Assembly (NCBI GenBank): GCA_033032865.1
Contig: JAWHQI010000064.1
Location: 2,542,001 to 2,606,000 of the forward strand
Direction: 5' to 3'
Length of the DNA: 64,000 nt
Origin: Dactylorhiza incarnata
Lineage: Eukaryota > Streptophyta > Magnoliopsida > Asparagales > Orchidaceae
Of the stretch, positions 10,203 to 21,079 are shown piece by piece (the stretch's first letter is position 1; each line of letters begins with the position of its first letter). The position numbers and the translations under genes are program-made. The notes beneath the pieces are model-generated. The model saw only the letters and a list, made by a program, of their open reading frames with translations. It was not told the origin of the DNA and did no database searches.

Positions 10203-13200
10203 TCATACCTGAGTAAACAAGTCAGGGTACTCCTCGCGCATGATCTCTTCTGGCTCCCAAGAGAGTTCCTCGCGGCCACAATTGTCCCAACAGACTCTCA
10301 CCATCTTGATGGTCTTTCTCCGCAACTGCCGAACGTCGGCATCAATAATGCAAACCGGAGTCACCTTGGTAGTTAGGCTACTCTCCACTGGCACACTAAC
10401 GGCCTCCAACACAGAATCGGGCTCTCGCACCGCCTTCCTCAACACAGAAATATGGAAGACGTCATGCAGCCCACTCAGCTCCGTCGACAAAGCAAGTCGA
10501 TAAGCTGCTTGGCCGATGCGCTCGGTGATCTCGAATGGCCCTACATACCTCGGACTCAGCTTCTTCAAGCGTCGGATCCTCGACACTCCTTTGAAAGGCT
10601 TTATCTTCAAGTATACCCAATCGCCAACGGCGAACTGGACGTCGCGGTGCTTCGCATTATAGTACTTCGCCTGCATATCCTGCGCAACCAAAATCCTCTC
10701 CCGGATCATATGTACCGTTGAAGTCGCCTCTTCGACGTCTTTCCTCTTGAAGAGCTTCGTCTCGCCCGTTTCCGCCCAAGCTAAGGGAGTGCGGCACTTC
10801 CTGCCATAGAGGGCCTCGAAAGGCGCCATCTGAATACTCGCCTGGTAGCTGTTGTTGTACGCGAACTCAACAAGAAAGAGGTGATCTTCCCACCCCTTGC
10901 CGAAATCCAGGACGCACATCCGGAGCATGTCCTCCATCGTCCTATTGGTACGCTCAGTTTGACCATCCGTCTGAGGATGAAAGGCCGTGCTAAACTGCAG
11001 CTTCGTACCCAATAGACGGTTGACTAGCCTCCAGTCGCTCGAAGTAAAGCGTCCATCTCGATCACTGACGATGCTACGGGGCACACCGTGCAATCGTACT
11101 ATTGTATCAACATACAGCTTCGCCAACTTCTCCACCGAGTCATCCCTCCGGTTGGGGATAAAGTGCGCCACCTTCGTCAGCCGGTCTACGACTACCCAGA
11201 TGACATCGTTCCCGCACTGCGATCTCGGCAGCCCATACACGAAATCCATGGAAACGTCATCGAATTTCCACTCTGGAACCGGTAATGACTTCAAAAAGCC
11301 ACCGGGCTTCTGACATTCCGCCTTCACTATCGCACAAGTGTGGCACTTGGCCACGTAGTGAGCGATGTCCCTCTTCATACCCGTCCACCAGAAAAGGACC
11401 TTCATGTCCTTGTACATCTTCGTGCTCCCCGGATGCACTGAATACCTGGTACGATGCGCCTCGTACATCAACTCATCGCGCAGCTCACCCACCTTGGGGA
11501 CGCACAAACGGTCGCCCCTCCACAACAACCCGTCACGCACCTGAAACTGGGCATCCGACCCACCACCAGCCTCCTCCGCGTAGCGCTTCAAACTCGGATC
11601 GAGTTCTAAAGCCTGGAGGACTCAATCTGCGAGGTCGTACTGCACCTCAGTCCAACTCAAACAGGCACCGACACTGCTCCGCTTCTCCACGCAAGAAATA
11701 CCCATGGCCTCCAGGTCACGTATCAGGTGCTCATCATACATCTGAATCCAGTTGGCCTGCGCTGGAGCCCTGCGACTGAGTGCATCTGCGACAACATTCC
11801 CCTTCCCGGGAGTGTAGTGGATCTCGAAGGTGTAGTCCCCAAGGAACTCCATCCACCTCTGCTGCCGCATATTCAGCCCCTTCTGCGTCAAAAGGTACTT
11901 CAGGCTCTTATGGTCCGTGAAGATGTCGATCTTCAAGCCATACACATAATGCCGCCAAAGCTTCAGGGCAAATATCACGGCCGCCAACTCCAAGTCGTGG
12001 ACCGGATAGTTCCGCTCGTGCACCTTCAGCTGGCGAGAGCCGTACGCTATTACCTTGCCATGCTGGTGCAGAACATAGCCAAGGCCGCTCCCAGAATCGT
12101 CGGTGTAGATCTCGTAGCCTTCCGTGCCGCAAGGCAAACATAAGATCGGAGCCGTGGTAAGCCGCCGCTTCAACTCCTCGAAAGCCTGCGCACATGCGGG
12201 CGTCCAAATAAACTCCTGCATCTTCCGTGTCAGCGTCGTAAGAGGCAGCGCGATCCGTGAGAAGTTCTCCACGAAGCGCCTGTAATAGTCGGCCAGCCCG
12301 AGAAAGCTACGGACCTCCGCTACAGAAGAAAGGACAGGCCACTCCCTGATGGCCGCAACCTTCACCGGATCTACCGCCACACCCGCTCCACTAACCACAT
12401 GGCCTAAGAACGCCACGGAAGGTAGCCAGAACTCGCACTTCGAGAACTTGGCATACAGCTGGTTCCTCCTCAGAACCTCCAAGACTACTCGTAGGTGATC
12501 ACCGTGATCCTCCTCTGACTGAGAGTAGACCAGTATGTCGTCAAGGAAGACGACCACAAACTGGTTGAGGTACTCTCGGAAAGTCCGGTGCATCAAGTCC
12601 ATAAACACCGAAGGCGCATTAGACAGCACAAACGGCATCACGGTGAACTCATACTGCCCGTACCTTGTACTGAAGGCAGTCTTCGGGATGTCGTACTCCC
12701 TGATCCGCACCTGATAATAGCCGGACTTCAAGTCCAGCTTCGAGTATACTGTCGAACCAACGAGCTGGTCGAACAAGTCGTCTATCCTCGGAAGAGGATA
12801 CTTGTTCTTCTCGGTCAGCTTGTTCAGCTCCCGATAATCGATGCAAAGCCGTAGGCTACCGTCCTTCTTTTTGACAAAGAGGACCGGTGCACTCCAAGGT
12901 GAGGAACTCGGACGCACGTAGCCCTGCTCAAGCAGCTCCTGCAACTGCAACTTCAACTCCGCCAACTTCTTCGGAGCCATACGATACGGCGAGCGGGCCA
13001 CAGGCTTAGCGCCTGGCACCAACTCAATCGTGAAATCTATCTCCCACTGCGATGGAGCACTGGGGAGATCGCTTGGGAACACATCGGGGAACTTTGAAAC
13101 TACCGGAACATCCACTAGGTTGGGCCTCGGCGTTGAAGCCTCCACTAGAGCAAAGAATAACTCAGCTCCCTGATGCACTGCCTTGGACACCTGGAGAGCA

Positions 13201-13582
13201 GACATCAGCATCTTGCTCGATCCATGAATGCCCGCAAAGACCGTCTCACGATCGGCACACTGCCCAAACCTCACCTCCTTGGTGGTGCAATCGATGCACG
13301 CACGCTGTTCCGACAGCCAGTCCATGCCGAAGATTACATCGAACTCAACCAGGGGGAGTAACGATGCTTTTAGGTCATACACCTAGCTCCCAACTAGAAC
13401 CTTCACGCAACAACTCCTCTCCACACACATCGAATATCCATTCGGCAGTAGGACCTCCATTCCATCTGCAGAACCAATCGACGACGCACTAATATGTTGG
13501 ACGAAGTCCGACGATAAGAAGGAGTGCGAAGCTCCAGTATCGAAAAGCGCTCTCGCAGGAACGCCTAAAACATTTACAAAGC
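10203..13582 (-). pseudogene. pol of the Tekay-like element (PR-RT-RNase H-INT-chromodomain), two in-frame stops
   Basis: One reading frame runs from about 13649 to 10203. Order of domains: aspartic protease (LFDTGASHSF, about 13530); reverse transcriptase with the FLDD active site; RNase H; integrase with an HHCC finger, a D,D-35-E core (DFVYG, SDRDGRF, QTERTN) and a C-terminal chromodomain-like stretch ending WEPEEIMREEYPDLF. The polyprotein would cut itself and copy and insert the element. Breaks: TAG at 13383-13385 and TGA at 11619-11621, each one C-to-T change from CAG or CGA. The usual MPFGLT of RT reads MPFVLS. The frame is +1 to gag; entry is explained by the putative intron at 13583-13658. 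Probably dead, though close to intact. Confidence 0.9.
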
Positions 13583-14724
13583 CTACGCCGCCAAACAAGG
13601 TTAGCATGAACACTAAAACAGGTATATAAAACAGTAAAGACTGTATCATAAATTATACCTGTCACAACGTCCTTGGCTTTGATAGCCTCCTGCTGACCAA
13701 GACTGAAGACTCTAGGCTGCTGGGGAGCCATACGGGAGGCAGTGGACTCAGCCGCCTTCCCCTTCTCAGAATAAGATGGCCCAGTCTTCTTCTCTGACCT
13801 TGGAAGCCCACTGCGGCAATCCCGAGAGAAATGGCCAGGCTTTCCACAAGTAAAACAAATAAGAGGGCCACGTCCAGACGACGCGCCCGAAGCAGAGGGA
13901 GCCGGCCCAGATAATCGAGCCTTCTTCCAGCGATTCAACCTCCGCAACTTCGCCGCACTCGGCGCCTTGCCCTCCGACACTGCCTCGACCACAGCCACCT
14001 TGCCCTTCTCCCTGAGCATGTCCTGCTCAAGCGCTCGGGCTGAACTAACGAGGGTCATGAAACCCTGCGTCAACGGCCCTGTCAGAAGGTACCGCAACTC
14101 ACTACGCAAGCCTCCGTAGAACCTGTTCACCCTTCTCCCCTCGTCATCGAAAGAAGTTCCAGCGTAACGCCCGAGACGGGTGAACTCATACAGGTAGTCG
14201 TCAACCAGTCTATCACCCTGCATTAGAGCCAGGAACTGGTTCTCCATCGCGATCTGCTGCGACGGAGGCACATACCTTGCCAGGAAGATTTTCGAGAACT
14301 CTTCCATCGGCACATCAACCAGTCGCCTTCCCGCAAACTGGCGCCTCTCTACCTCATCCCACCACCGCCTGGCTTCCTTTTCCAACAAGAAAGTAGCGAA
14401 GGTCACTTTCTGCGCTTCATCCGACTGTGTCGCTGTCAGAGTTCGCTCCATATGCGACAGCCAGTCCTCAGCCTCAGCTGGGGATTCAACCCCGGTAAAT
14501 GGAGGAGGTCGAAATCCCAGGAAGTGCTTCAGTTGTTGCTCAGCAGCACGCCTCACGGGGACCTGCTCCACTCTTAGTGGCTCTGGGGCCACTTCCTGCA
14601 CCGGCAGTTGACCTTGCCTTCCAGGCTGTCCATTCAACGCAGCTAGAACGGCTTCTGTAACTAGCCGAACCATCTCAGCAGACGGAGGTGTAGGAGCCTC
14701 AGCAGACCCGCTACTCTCAACCAC
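13489..14724 (-). CDS. gag of the Tekay-like element
   Basis: Encodes the capsid/nucleocapsid protein that packages element RNA. Residues 65-235 match the plant retrotransposon Gag core (motifs EARRWWDEV and YLYEFTRLGRYA). A CCHC knuckle C-x2-C-x4-H-x4-C lies at residues 290-303. The frame opens at a GTG (14724). The open frame extends upstream to a TAG near 14755 with no ATG, and the first ATG is residue 18 (about 14673), so the true start is unresolved; it may have been lost or lie in an upstream exon. The last ~56 codons of the unspliced frame (from about 13656) look unrelated to Gag and are probably read-through into the intron and the shifted protease region. Confidence 0.85.
   Translation of the reverse strand: MVESSGSAEAPTPPSAEMVRLVTEAVLAALNGQPGRQGQLPVQEVAPEPLRVEQVPVRRAAEQQLKHFLGFRPPPFTGVESPAEAEDWLSHMERTLTATQSDEAQKVTFATFLLEKEARRWWDEVERRQFAGRRLVDVPMEEFSKIFLARYVPPSQQIAMENQFLALMQGDRLVDDYLYEFTRLGRYAGTSFDDEGRRVNRFYGGLRSELRYLLTGPLTQGFMTLVSSARALEQDMLREKGKVAVVEAVSEGKAPSAAKLRRLNRWKKARLSGPAPSASGASSGRGPLICFTCGKPGHFSRDCRSGLPRSEKKTGPSYSEKGKAAESTASRMAPQQPRVFSLGQQEAIKAKDVVTGIIYDTVFTVLYTCFSVHANLVWRRRLCKCFRRSCESAFRYWSFALLLIVGLRPTY
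13583..13658 (-). other. Putative 76-nt spliceable intron between gag and pol
   Basis: On the minus strand the segment starts ACAG|GTATAATT and ends GGCGTAG|GC. A CTAAC branch-point match lies at 13604-13600, with the branch A 18 nt from the 3' splice site. By hand count it is about 34% GC, well below the flanking coding DNA. The length is not a multiple of three: removal puts gag codon ACA directly into the pol frame just before the protease motif, with no stop and no extra residues between. All features needed for U2-type splicing are therefore present. Splicing itself is inferred. Confidence 0.65.
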
Positions 14725-14989
14725 GTCACGGGGACTCGATGGTTCCGCTGCACTTCGAGTGCCCTACACGAGTGCAACACACAGTTAGGCGACAGCACAG
14801 TCGCAACTAACAACAAAAGGAACACTCATGTTCCTAAATCATGCAATAATTGTTGGTTTGTTGTTACATTTTATTCCTAAGTGGACATTTTTGGGTTTAT
14901 TTTATGTCTCGACGGTAGCGCACACACGTGCTCACCACCCCTTAAAAGAATTCGTCCACGAATTCCTTAGAAGGACCCAGAACCCTAGA

Positions 14990-15004
14990 AGCTGATACCA
15001 ATTT
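14990..15004 (-). promoter_or_regulatory. Primer-binding site of the Tekay-like element
   Basis: Next to the 5' LTR end (GGTGTTACA) the minus strand reads AAATTGGTATCAGCT. TGGTATCAG matches the 3' end of initiator methionine tRNA, the usual primer of this group. Confidence 0.85.
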
Positions 15005-15511
15005 TGTAACACCCCCATCCGTTAAGAAGCATATGACAGAAGGTCCGGCCGGGGCCCCACGCCATATACAACAAAACGAATGGGAACGTCACAATAAGGA
15101 ATATCATTCAACTCTAAACAACGCACCTAACTCAGAGCATTCTATGCGGAAGCAAATGAGAGAGACAAGAAATATAAACCACCAAAACCCGAACCCGGGT
15201 ATGTCCACTTCTATTAATAGAAATAAAATGTTTTACACAACAAAAGAGGCACGATGGCCTTACAATTTACCAACATCGACGCGCAGGCCGACCATACATG
15301 AAAAGCAAAAGAACATCAAAAGGCCTTCAACGACCGCAGCAGCACAAGGGCTTCAACCCGCTATGTTCCCGCTCGGTCCAGCACCTGTACAACAATCCCA
15401 CCAAAAACGGTGGCAAAACAGGGCAACGGTCAGCTAAAGCTGACCAAATTATAACGACCCCACCCCTTCGAGGGGGTGGCAGTTCTAACCATCCCTGCAA
15501 AACAACCTCAG

Positions 15512-15562
<51 letters not shown>

Positions 15563-16534
15563 AGTGCGACTAGCAAAGCCCACAACAGTTCATACATATG
15601 CAACAATCACAAACGTGGGAATGGCCTCCACGTCTCGTGCTCTCAGGCACTCTTTGGTGTACTCCGCCTTCCACCGCCATCCATTCTCGATGGCTTTGCC
15701 CTTCGAGGCTAAAGTCGGGGGCCCGAATACCATGGCTCTCCCGCGCTTTTAATTGTGAACATCTCGTAGTCCGAAGACTCTTTCCCATTGCATGGAAAAG
15801 GACTAGGACACGTCCAAATGAGGGTAAAAGAGATCGTTACCCTTAGACGTCGCTTCGAAGCCATAGATCTGAGATTTTACACGGAGGGAAAGGACCGCAC
15901 ACCGGTCCGAGCTCCGAAATGACCACGTGAGTTCTTCCCCGCACTTGGTCGGCCAAGCACCAACTCCACAGTCGTGCACACAACGACACCCCACCAAAAG
16001 GGGTCGGCCTTCTCCTAGCCGGCTGCGGCTGGGACAAAGAGAGGGGAGGAGAGGAGAGGTCTCCTCGGGCTTCTCCTTCCGGCAGCAGAACAAGAAAGAG
16101 AAGGGGAGAAGAGGGAGAGGGTTGTTCGGGTGCCCTTGCTCCAGGCCGACGGGGAGAGGGAAAAAGGGGGCTCGGGGGCTGCTCCTCCTTACTCCAGGCC
16201 GACAGCGAGAGAGGGAGAAGGGGGCTCGGGGGCTGCTCCTCCTTGCTCCAGGCCGACGGGGAGAGAGGGATCGAGAGAGAGGAGGGGAGATCGGGAGGGG
16301 GAGGGAGATCGGGAAGAGGGGGAGCAGCGCCCTGTGCGAACGAGAGCGAGAGGGATCGGGAGGGAGAGGGAGATCGGGAGAGGGGAGAATGGATTTTAGG
16401 GGTTTTATCAAAACCCTAACCCATTCCTGCTATCCGCAGACCTACTTCCCTAACCGCACACCGCACCCTCTAACCGCACCCCAAAACCGTTATTCGCAGA
16501 CCAAAATCATTTTCTTTAAAATTAAGGCGTTACA
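15005..16534 (-). mobile_element. 5' LTR of the Tekay-like element, internally deleted
   Basis: Same ends as the 3' LTR. At about 15790 it jumps from the sequence matching 8630 to the sequence matching 9396, losing about 765 bp. Outside this gap the two LTRs are very similar. Since both LTRs are made from one template at insertion, the deletion (or a later gene conversion) happened after integration. Confidence 0.9.
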
Positions 16535-16625
16535 TATATATATGTCTTTATCTCCTAGTACGCATTGATGATAGAGCCCTGATTGATATGGTTTAATGCG
16601 GCAGAGATATTTTTGATACTCATAC

Positions 16626-17307
16626 TGTTGAAACCAGCAACTGGTCTCTTGAGTTCGGACCCACTGGGGGTGCAGCCGATGCTTATTTCTCCCTCACTAG
16701 ACTCTCTTGACGGTGGATGCTGAAAACGGAATAGACCCGAGGCTGAAGCGAGGAGGTCCCACCACACACCCGGAAGATCTTAGAGAGCTTCCCCTCCCAA
16801 ACCAAAGCTCAACCGGGCACCTTGGAGGGCACTGGCTGCCAACCAAAACTAGCCTAGAGGAGAGGATTCTCTAAAAATCGGATCTCCTCCAAGGTGCCCT
16901 TAAGGGTCTATTTATAGTTTTTCTTAGGCTGGTCTGCAAATAGCATGAATCCGCCTTTTAATTTTACTAAACGCACCCCCAAATTGGTCTACGAATAGCC
17001 TAACTCCGCTGTTCTGAAGGGCTATATGCAGACCACAAGGGGTATTATGGTCATTTCCTCCTCACTGCCTTCTGGGCGAGTGGTCCGTGAGGGAACCACT
17101 CGCCGAGTTCCCGCCTGACTGGGCGAATGATCAAGCCTCTGAGTGAATGGTCCGTGGAGGCACCACTCGTCAGGCTCCCACTCGCCTGCAGCCTACCCCC
17201 ACTAATCTGGGGATCCTTTTTCCTGTCTCGGTACGGGCGAATGGTCTGGCTGACCCCTGTCTCATCAACTGACTCGAGGGACCCACTCGCCAAATACGGG
17301 TTGTACA
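16626..17307 (-). mobile_element. 3' LTR of the Tat element
   Basis: 682 bp; plus-strand borders are TGTTGAAACC and GGGTTGTACA. The minus strand carries a TATAAATA box at about 16909-16916. The segment 17075-17300 is rich in the words CACTCGC and GCGAATG. Confidence 0.9.
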
Positions 17308-17327
17308 CAATCCCCGCTCTTTGCGAG
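17308..17327 (-). promoter_or_regulatory. Polypurine tract of the Tat element
   Basis: Minus strand reads CTCGCAAAGAGCGGGGATTG immediately before the 3' LTR. The same 20 bases follow the left LTR of the gag-protease-only element at 42793-42812. Confidence 0.7.
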
Positions 17328-17420
17328 TGGCTAGTCCACTCGGAAAGAACAGTCCAACCCCTTATTTGGTAAGTGCTTGTGGAGTGGACCCCGCAAGATT
17401 CTGTGGGTCCCGCCGTTATC

Positions 17421-17430
17421 CTATATATAT
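17421..17430 (+). promoter_or_regulatory. TATA-like box upstream of antisense unit A
   Basis: TATATATATA lies about 85 bases before the ATG at 17513, on the strand opposite to gag-pol. The spacing suits a plant core promoter with a short leader. Function is inferred. Confidence 0.4.
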
Positions 17431-17512
17431 ACATCCCGTGTCAGGTTTTTCTGGACCACTTCCACATTTCGGCTCAAGATTTCTTCTCTCTCTTGACCTT
17501 TTGCCACTTCCA

Positions 17513-18832
17513 ATGTCTTCTCATAAGCCTTCCGCGAAACCCCTCTCGCAAGAGATGATCGAACGCCTGGCCGCGGCCCAGGTTGCAACCGCCCCGAAAA
17601 CTGCCAGATTCGCTCCCTGGCTGACATCTAAGCGAGACCCGAGCGTCCCGTACGTCTCGCGGCGAGCCAAGACGATTCGGCTGAATCGTCAAAAAGGTGA
17701 GACCGTGTTCGAATCTCCGGCGCGTACTCCTGTCGACCTCGGGACCCAGGTATGGGAATTCCTCCCGCCTTACCTTTTAGTTCGGACCCTTATTCCAAAA
17801 TTGCTTTGACCACTCGCAGGGAACCTCGGTGCCAGAGGATGACCACGCGGTCGTCTTGAATAATGTCGCGGCGCCACCCCCCGAGTCTGAGGGGCCTCCT
17901 CCAGATCTGGACCTGGCCCCTCCCCCTAACCCGGACCTGGCTCCTCCCCCTCCTCCGGGCGAGACCGTACTTCAGTCCAGTAAGTTTTGGAATCCTTCCG
18001 ATTTACCTTTGAGACGGCTTGTTTCTGACCCTCAACTTTTTGCAGCCCTCAACCCAGACGTCTCGCTACGGGACACTATTCTTCCACCTTCCCCAACCCA
18101 TCGGAACCTTTCTGTTACAGCGAATGAGCAGAGGGTCCGCCCCGAGCGGGAGCCGGGTTAGCACCTCCGTGCTGAAGATAACGCGAATCCCCCGGCGGAT
18201 GATCAGGCTCCTCCTCCCCCGCCTTTCCGCCCCGGAAAAGGGAAGGTTTTCCCCCCTTTCGCCGGTTTGCCCGAAGTACACCCCCATACTTCTCGCCCCT
18301 CAGGCCACAGGGTACCTGCCCCAGGTGAGGCCTCTATCTTGTCCTTGCCGCATTCGCTAACTTCATCGTATTGATTCTTTTATAATCTCGTAGGGTATCG
18401 GGAGGTCTCCCCCCTGAGTCCTACTATGAGGGGGAAGACGGGGTGCTCTCGCCCCTTCCCTCCCCAGGTGATCTCGCTGACTTCTTGGGTGACTCATCTG
18501 ACCACGTGACCCTGAAGGAGCGAATCACGGAGATCTTTGGGAAGCTTATACACCTCCAGCGAAATACTGCCGGCCAGGTGGATGAGGAGAAGCTGGAGAT
18601 TAAGCGCGAGCTGAAGGAACTCCGGAGGGACTACTCGCGGCTTCTCGCGACAGTGGAGCGACTGGGGGGCGAAGGTGGGGAGCTGTCGCCTGAAAGGCAC
18701 GCGGCGAGAGCCCGGGACCAGCTCCAACTGGCTTCCCACGAGATCACCAACATGATGACATACTACCGTCAGCGAATGCCCCCAGAAGCCGGGTCGCGAA
18801 AGCGAGGTCGATGGGTTTGGGTGGAGTACTGA
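17513..18832 (+). pseudogene. Antisense unit A: spliced coiled-coil protein gene, one nonsense codon
   Basis: Runs opposite to gag-pol. Exon 1 17513-17749 (79 codons, basic), intron 17750-17819 (CAG|GTATGG...GCAG), exon 2 17820-17979 (Pro-rich), intron 17980-18045 (GTAAGT...TTTGCAG), exon 3 18046-18324, intron 18325 to 18393 or 18404, last exon to TGA at 18832. Exon joins 1-2 and 2-3 keep the frame. Exon 3 holds an in-frame TAG at 18159-18161, one change from CAG. The last join needs the acceptor ending at 18404 to stay in frame. The C-terminal part (about 18500-18800) looks like a coiled coil (KRELKELRRDYSRLLATVE). No known function recognised. Extra ORFs in this position are reported for Tat elements, but this product is not one I can name. 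Confidence 0.6.
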
Positions 18833-19230
18833 CCCAGATGCCATAATCTCTTCCTTTTCCTACCCGCCTCGCCGCGAGTGTCGAACATTAATATTTGTCT
18901 GTAATAACTTTGTATATTATGATTCTGAGAATGTTCTATTTATCGCTATTTACTTTCCTCAGCCTATCTGATTGTCGCCGAATGATATGCTTTGCGAATG
19001 CTTACCTGACCATTTTTGCTTCTTTCATAACCTGCCTAGGTACTGCCGAATGATATGCTTTGCGAATGCTTTTCCTAACCCTTTTCGCAAAGCCGTTGAG
19101 CGAATAGTCATAGGTCACTCGCCATTAATGGGCGAGAGAGATTTGGACCGGGTTTCGAGGCGCCGGACTGCCGCAGATTGCTATCCGCACCCCCCGTTGC
19201 CTCGAAAGCCCAAACGCCGTTTAATGCCTC

Positions 19231-19238
19231 TATAAATA
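19231..19238 (+). promoter_or_regulatory. TATA box upstream of antisense gene B
   Basis: TATAAATA, 114-121 bases before the ATG at 19352. The stretch 18970-19350 before it is dense in CATTCGC/GCGAATG words and holds a ~29-bp direct repeat (about 18977-19005 and 19045-19073). Confidence 0.55.
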
Positions 19239-19351
19239 GGCCCTTCAACTACCGTAATAAATACATCACCATTCGCTCCCTCTCTTTCCTTGCTCCTAGC
19301 ATTCGCACCTCTCCCTTCTTTGCTGCTCCTTTCCTTTCCCTCATTCGCGAG

Positions 19352-21079
19352 ATGGGTGCCGATGCCGAAGGAAGGGGCAAGTGTGCCAGCGCATTCGTCA
19401 ATCATGTGTTCGATTCCTGCGACCTCTCCGAAGAGGCCTACTTGACGGCGGTTGCTGACTACGTCCCCGGGGGGTTCGAGGGGCGAAAGCCCAGGCCTGA
19501 AGAGCGCCTGAACTCCATCTCGCCTTGTGCTCTCGCGATCCCGCTAGAGCACTTCGAGGTGGGCTTTTGCCTCCCCATATGGCCGGAGTTGCGCCAGACT
19601 TTCAGGTACTACGGGGTCGTGCCCGCGCAGCTCAACCCCAACTCCATAGCCATGCTGGTCGGGTACGTGAGCTACTTGCGAGAAGAAGGGATCGAGTTCT
19701 CGCTGCCCGTCTTCCGCAAACTCTACACCTTCCGCTGCACCGGCGGCATCTCCTTCTTCTCGGGTCTAAGCCCTCTCAAACATTACGGGCTCCCGAACAA
19801 GAACCACGAATGGGTTCGCCACTTCATCTTCGTCAGCGGGAGCCTAGGTAACACCCTTCTCGCCCCGGTGCAGGAGGAGGAGTCGACCTTCCGCCCCCCG
19901 ACCCTAGGGGGGCATGAGGCGAAACTCCATCAATACATTCTTCAGTACGGGATGGACCTTGTCTATCTCCGGCGAAACGTCAACACGCTCCCGTTCATTC
20001 CGCAGGGCGAGGGTAAGATTCCAAGACTTTTGAATTCGTTTTGGTTGTGATTCTTACTCCATTCGCCTAAACCACTCGCAATATCATGCAGGTGTGCGTA
20101 ATCTTCCCGTTCATCCGCCTCGCCCTCCTGGGTTTTGCCTACCTCTCGCGCAAGCCGCCGCGGATGCTCCTCCGGACAAATTGGCGCTGCCGCCGCCTCC
20201 GTTGCCCCGGGACCATCGTAACTTTGCGAACGGCGAGAGGTATGTGGACCCTTCCGGGGCTCCTTTGCTGAAGTGGGACAGGAACGCGAACAGGGTTTCG
20301 CTATCCACTCTCCATCCCTCTTGGGTGGAGACCAACATGGCTAGCGGCGAGGCCTATGCCCTGGCATATGCCCTTTATGGCCGGGAGGACGCCGAGGTCT
20401 TCGATTTGGAGAAGACTCAAGTTCTCGCCCACGAAGCCGCCCGGGCTATGCTGCGCGCTCTCGAGCTCTCGCATATGTCCTCTCGCCGAAGCCTTGAGGT
20501 CTCGCGGAACCTGGCTAAGGTCGAGGAGACCAGGGCTCTTCTATCACAGGAGGTGAGTGATCTCAGGGAAAGACTGAAGACCGCGGAAGCTCTTCTCGCC
20601 AACCGCCCGGTTGTAGAGGTACATTTACTTTTACTCCTGCGAATGGTTATCACTGACCGTCCCATATTCCTCTCATCATGATCACTTTATTTTTTCAGGA
20701 TGCTACAAGTGCTGGGATGCTCCGAGCGCGGGTGGCCGACCTCGAGGAGAAAGTCCGTCTCGCCCAGGCCGAGACCCAGCTACTGCGAGAAGCTGGAATG
20801 ACAGCACTCGCCCCGGGTGATGGGGGGCACTTTTACCCCCATCACGAGCTGGAGCAACTGCTTCAGGAGAATGCGCAACGCGCCGTCAAGCACTCGTTGC
20901 AGGTGCTGCGGCGGGCTGGGTATTTGAAGCCGGAGGCCGAATGCCTCACCACTCGCCAAGTAGTCCCGGAGCTTTACATTCCGATCCCTTTCCCGGAGGA
21001 CGACGGCGTCGCGCCGCGAGAAGATGCCCCCGACCAGGATGAGAGCGAAGATTCTTCGGAGGAGTCTGGTGACCCTTGA
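19352..21079 (+). CDS. Antisense gene B: intact three-exon Tat-element accessory protein (~522 aa)
   Basis: Exon 1 19352-20012, intron 20013-20091 (G|GTAAGA...ATGCAG), exon 2 20092-20618, intron 20619-20698 (GAG|GTACAT...TTTTCAG), exon 3 20699-21079. Joining these exons gives one open frame without stops. Exon 1 resembles the Pfam 'putative gypsy type transposon' family (PF04195): FRYYGVVPAQLNPNSIAML, then a KHYGLPNKNHEWVRHFIFV stretch. Exon 2 starts Pro-rich and ends in a coiled coil that continues into exon 3 (ARVADLEEKVRLAQAETQLL). The tail is acidic (DESEDSSEESGD). It has its own TATA box and lies opposite to gag-pol. The role is unknown; the intact frame argues for selection or recent origin. 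The family link is from memory and was not searched. Confidence 0.75.

Larger units (their letters stand above)
7832..16534 (-). mobile_element. Ty3/gypsy chromovirus, Tekay/Del-like, complete but mutated
   Basis: An 8.7-kb element flanked by a perfect 5-bp target duplication TATAT (7827-7831 and 16535-16539). Coding strand is minus: 5' LTR 15005-16534, PBS, gag, pol, PPT, 3' LTR 7832-10138. The CCHC gag, the protease-RT-RNase H-integrase order and a C-terminal chromodomain-like segment place it among chromoviruses of the Tekay/Del type. Two nonsense codons in pol make this copy probably non-autonomous now. Confidence 0.9.

Noticed and set aside
14763..14994. A second intron in the leader of the Tekay-like gag, which would explain the missing ATG
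   Set aside because: There is a CTAAC followed by an AG (about 14760-14785, minus) but no convincing donor with an ATG upstream. Too weak to annotate.
18585..18800. Unit A coiled coil as a myosin- or kinesin-like host gene
   Set aside because: Heptad-like composition alone is not evidence of homology, and the unit is inside the LTR element.
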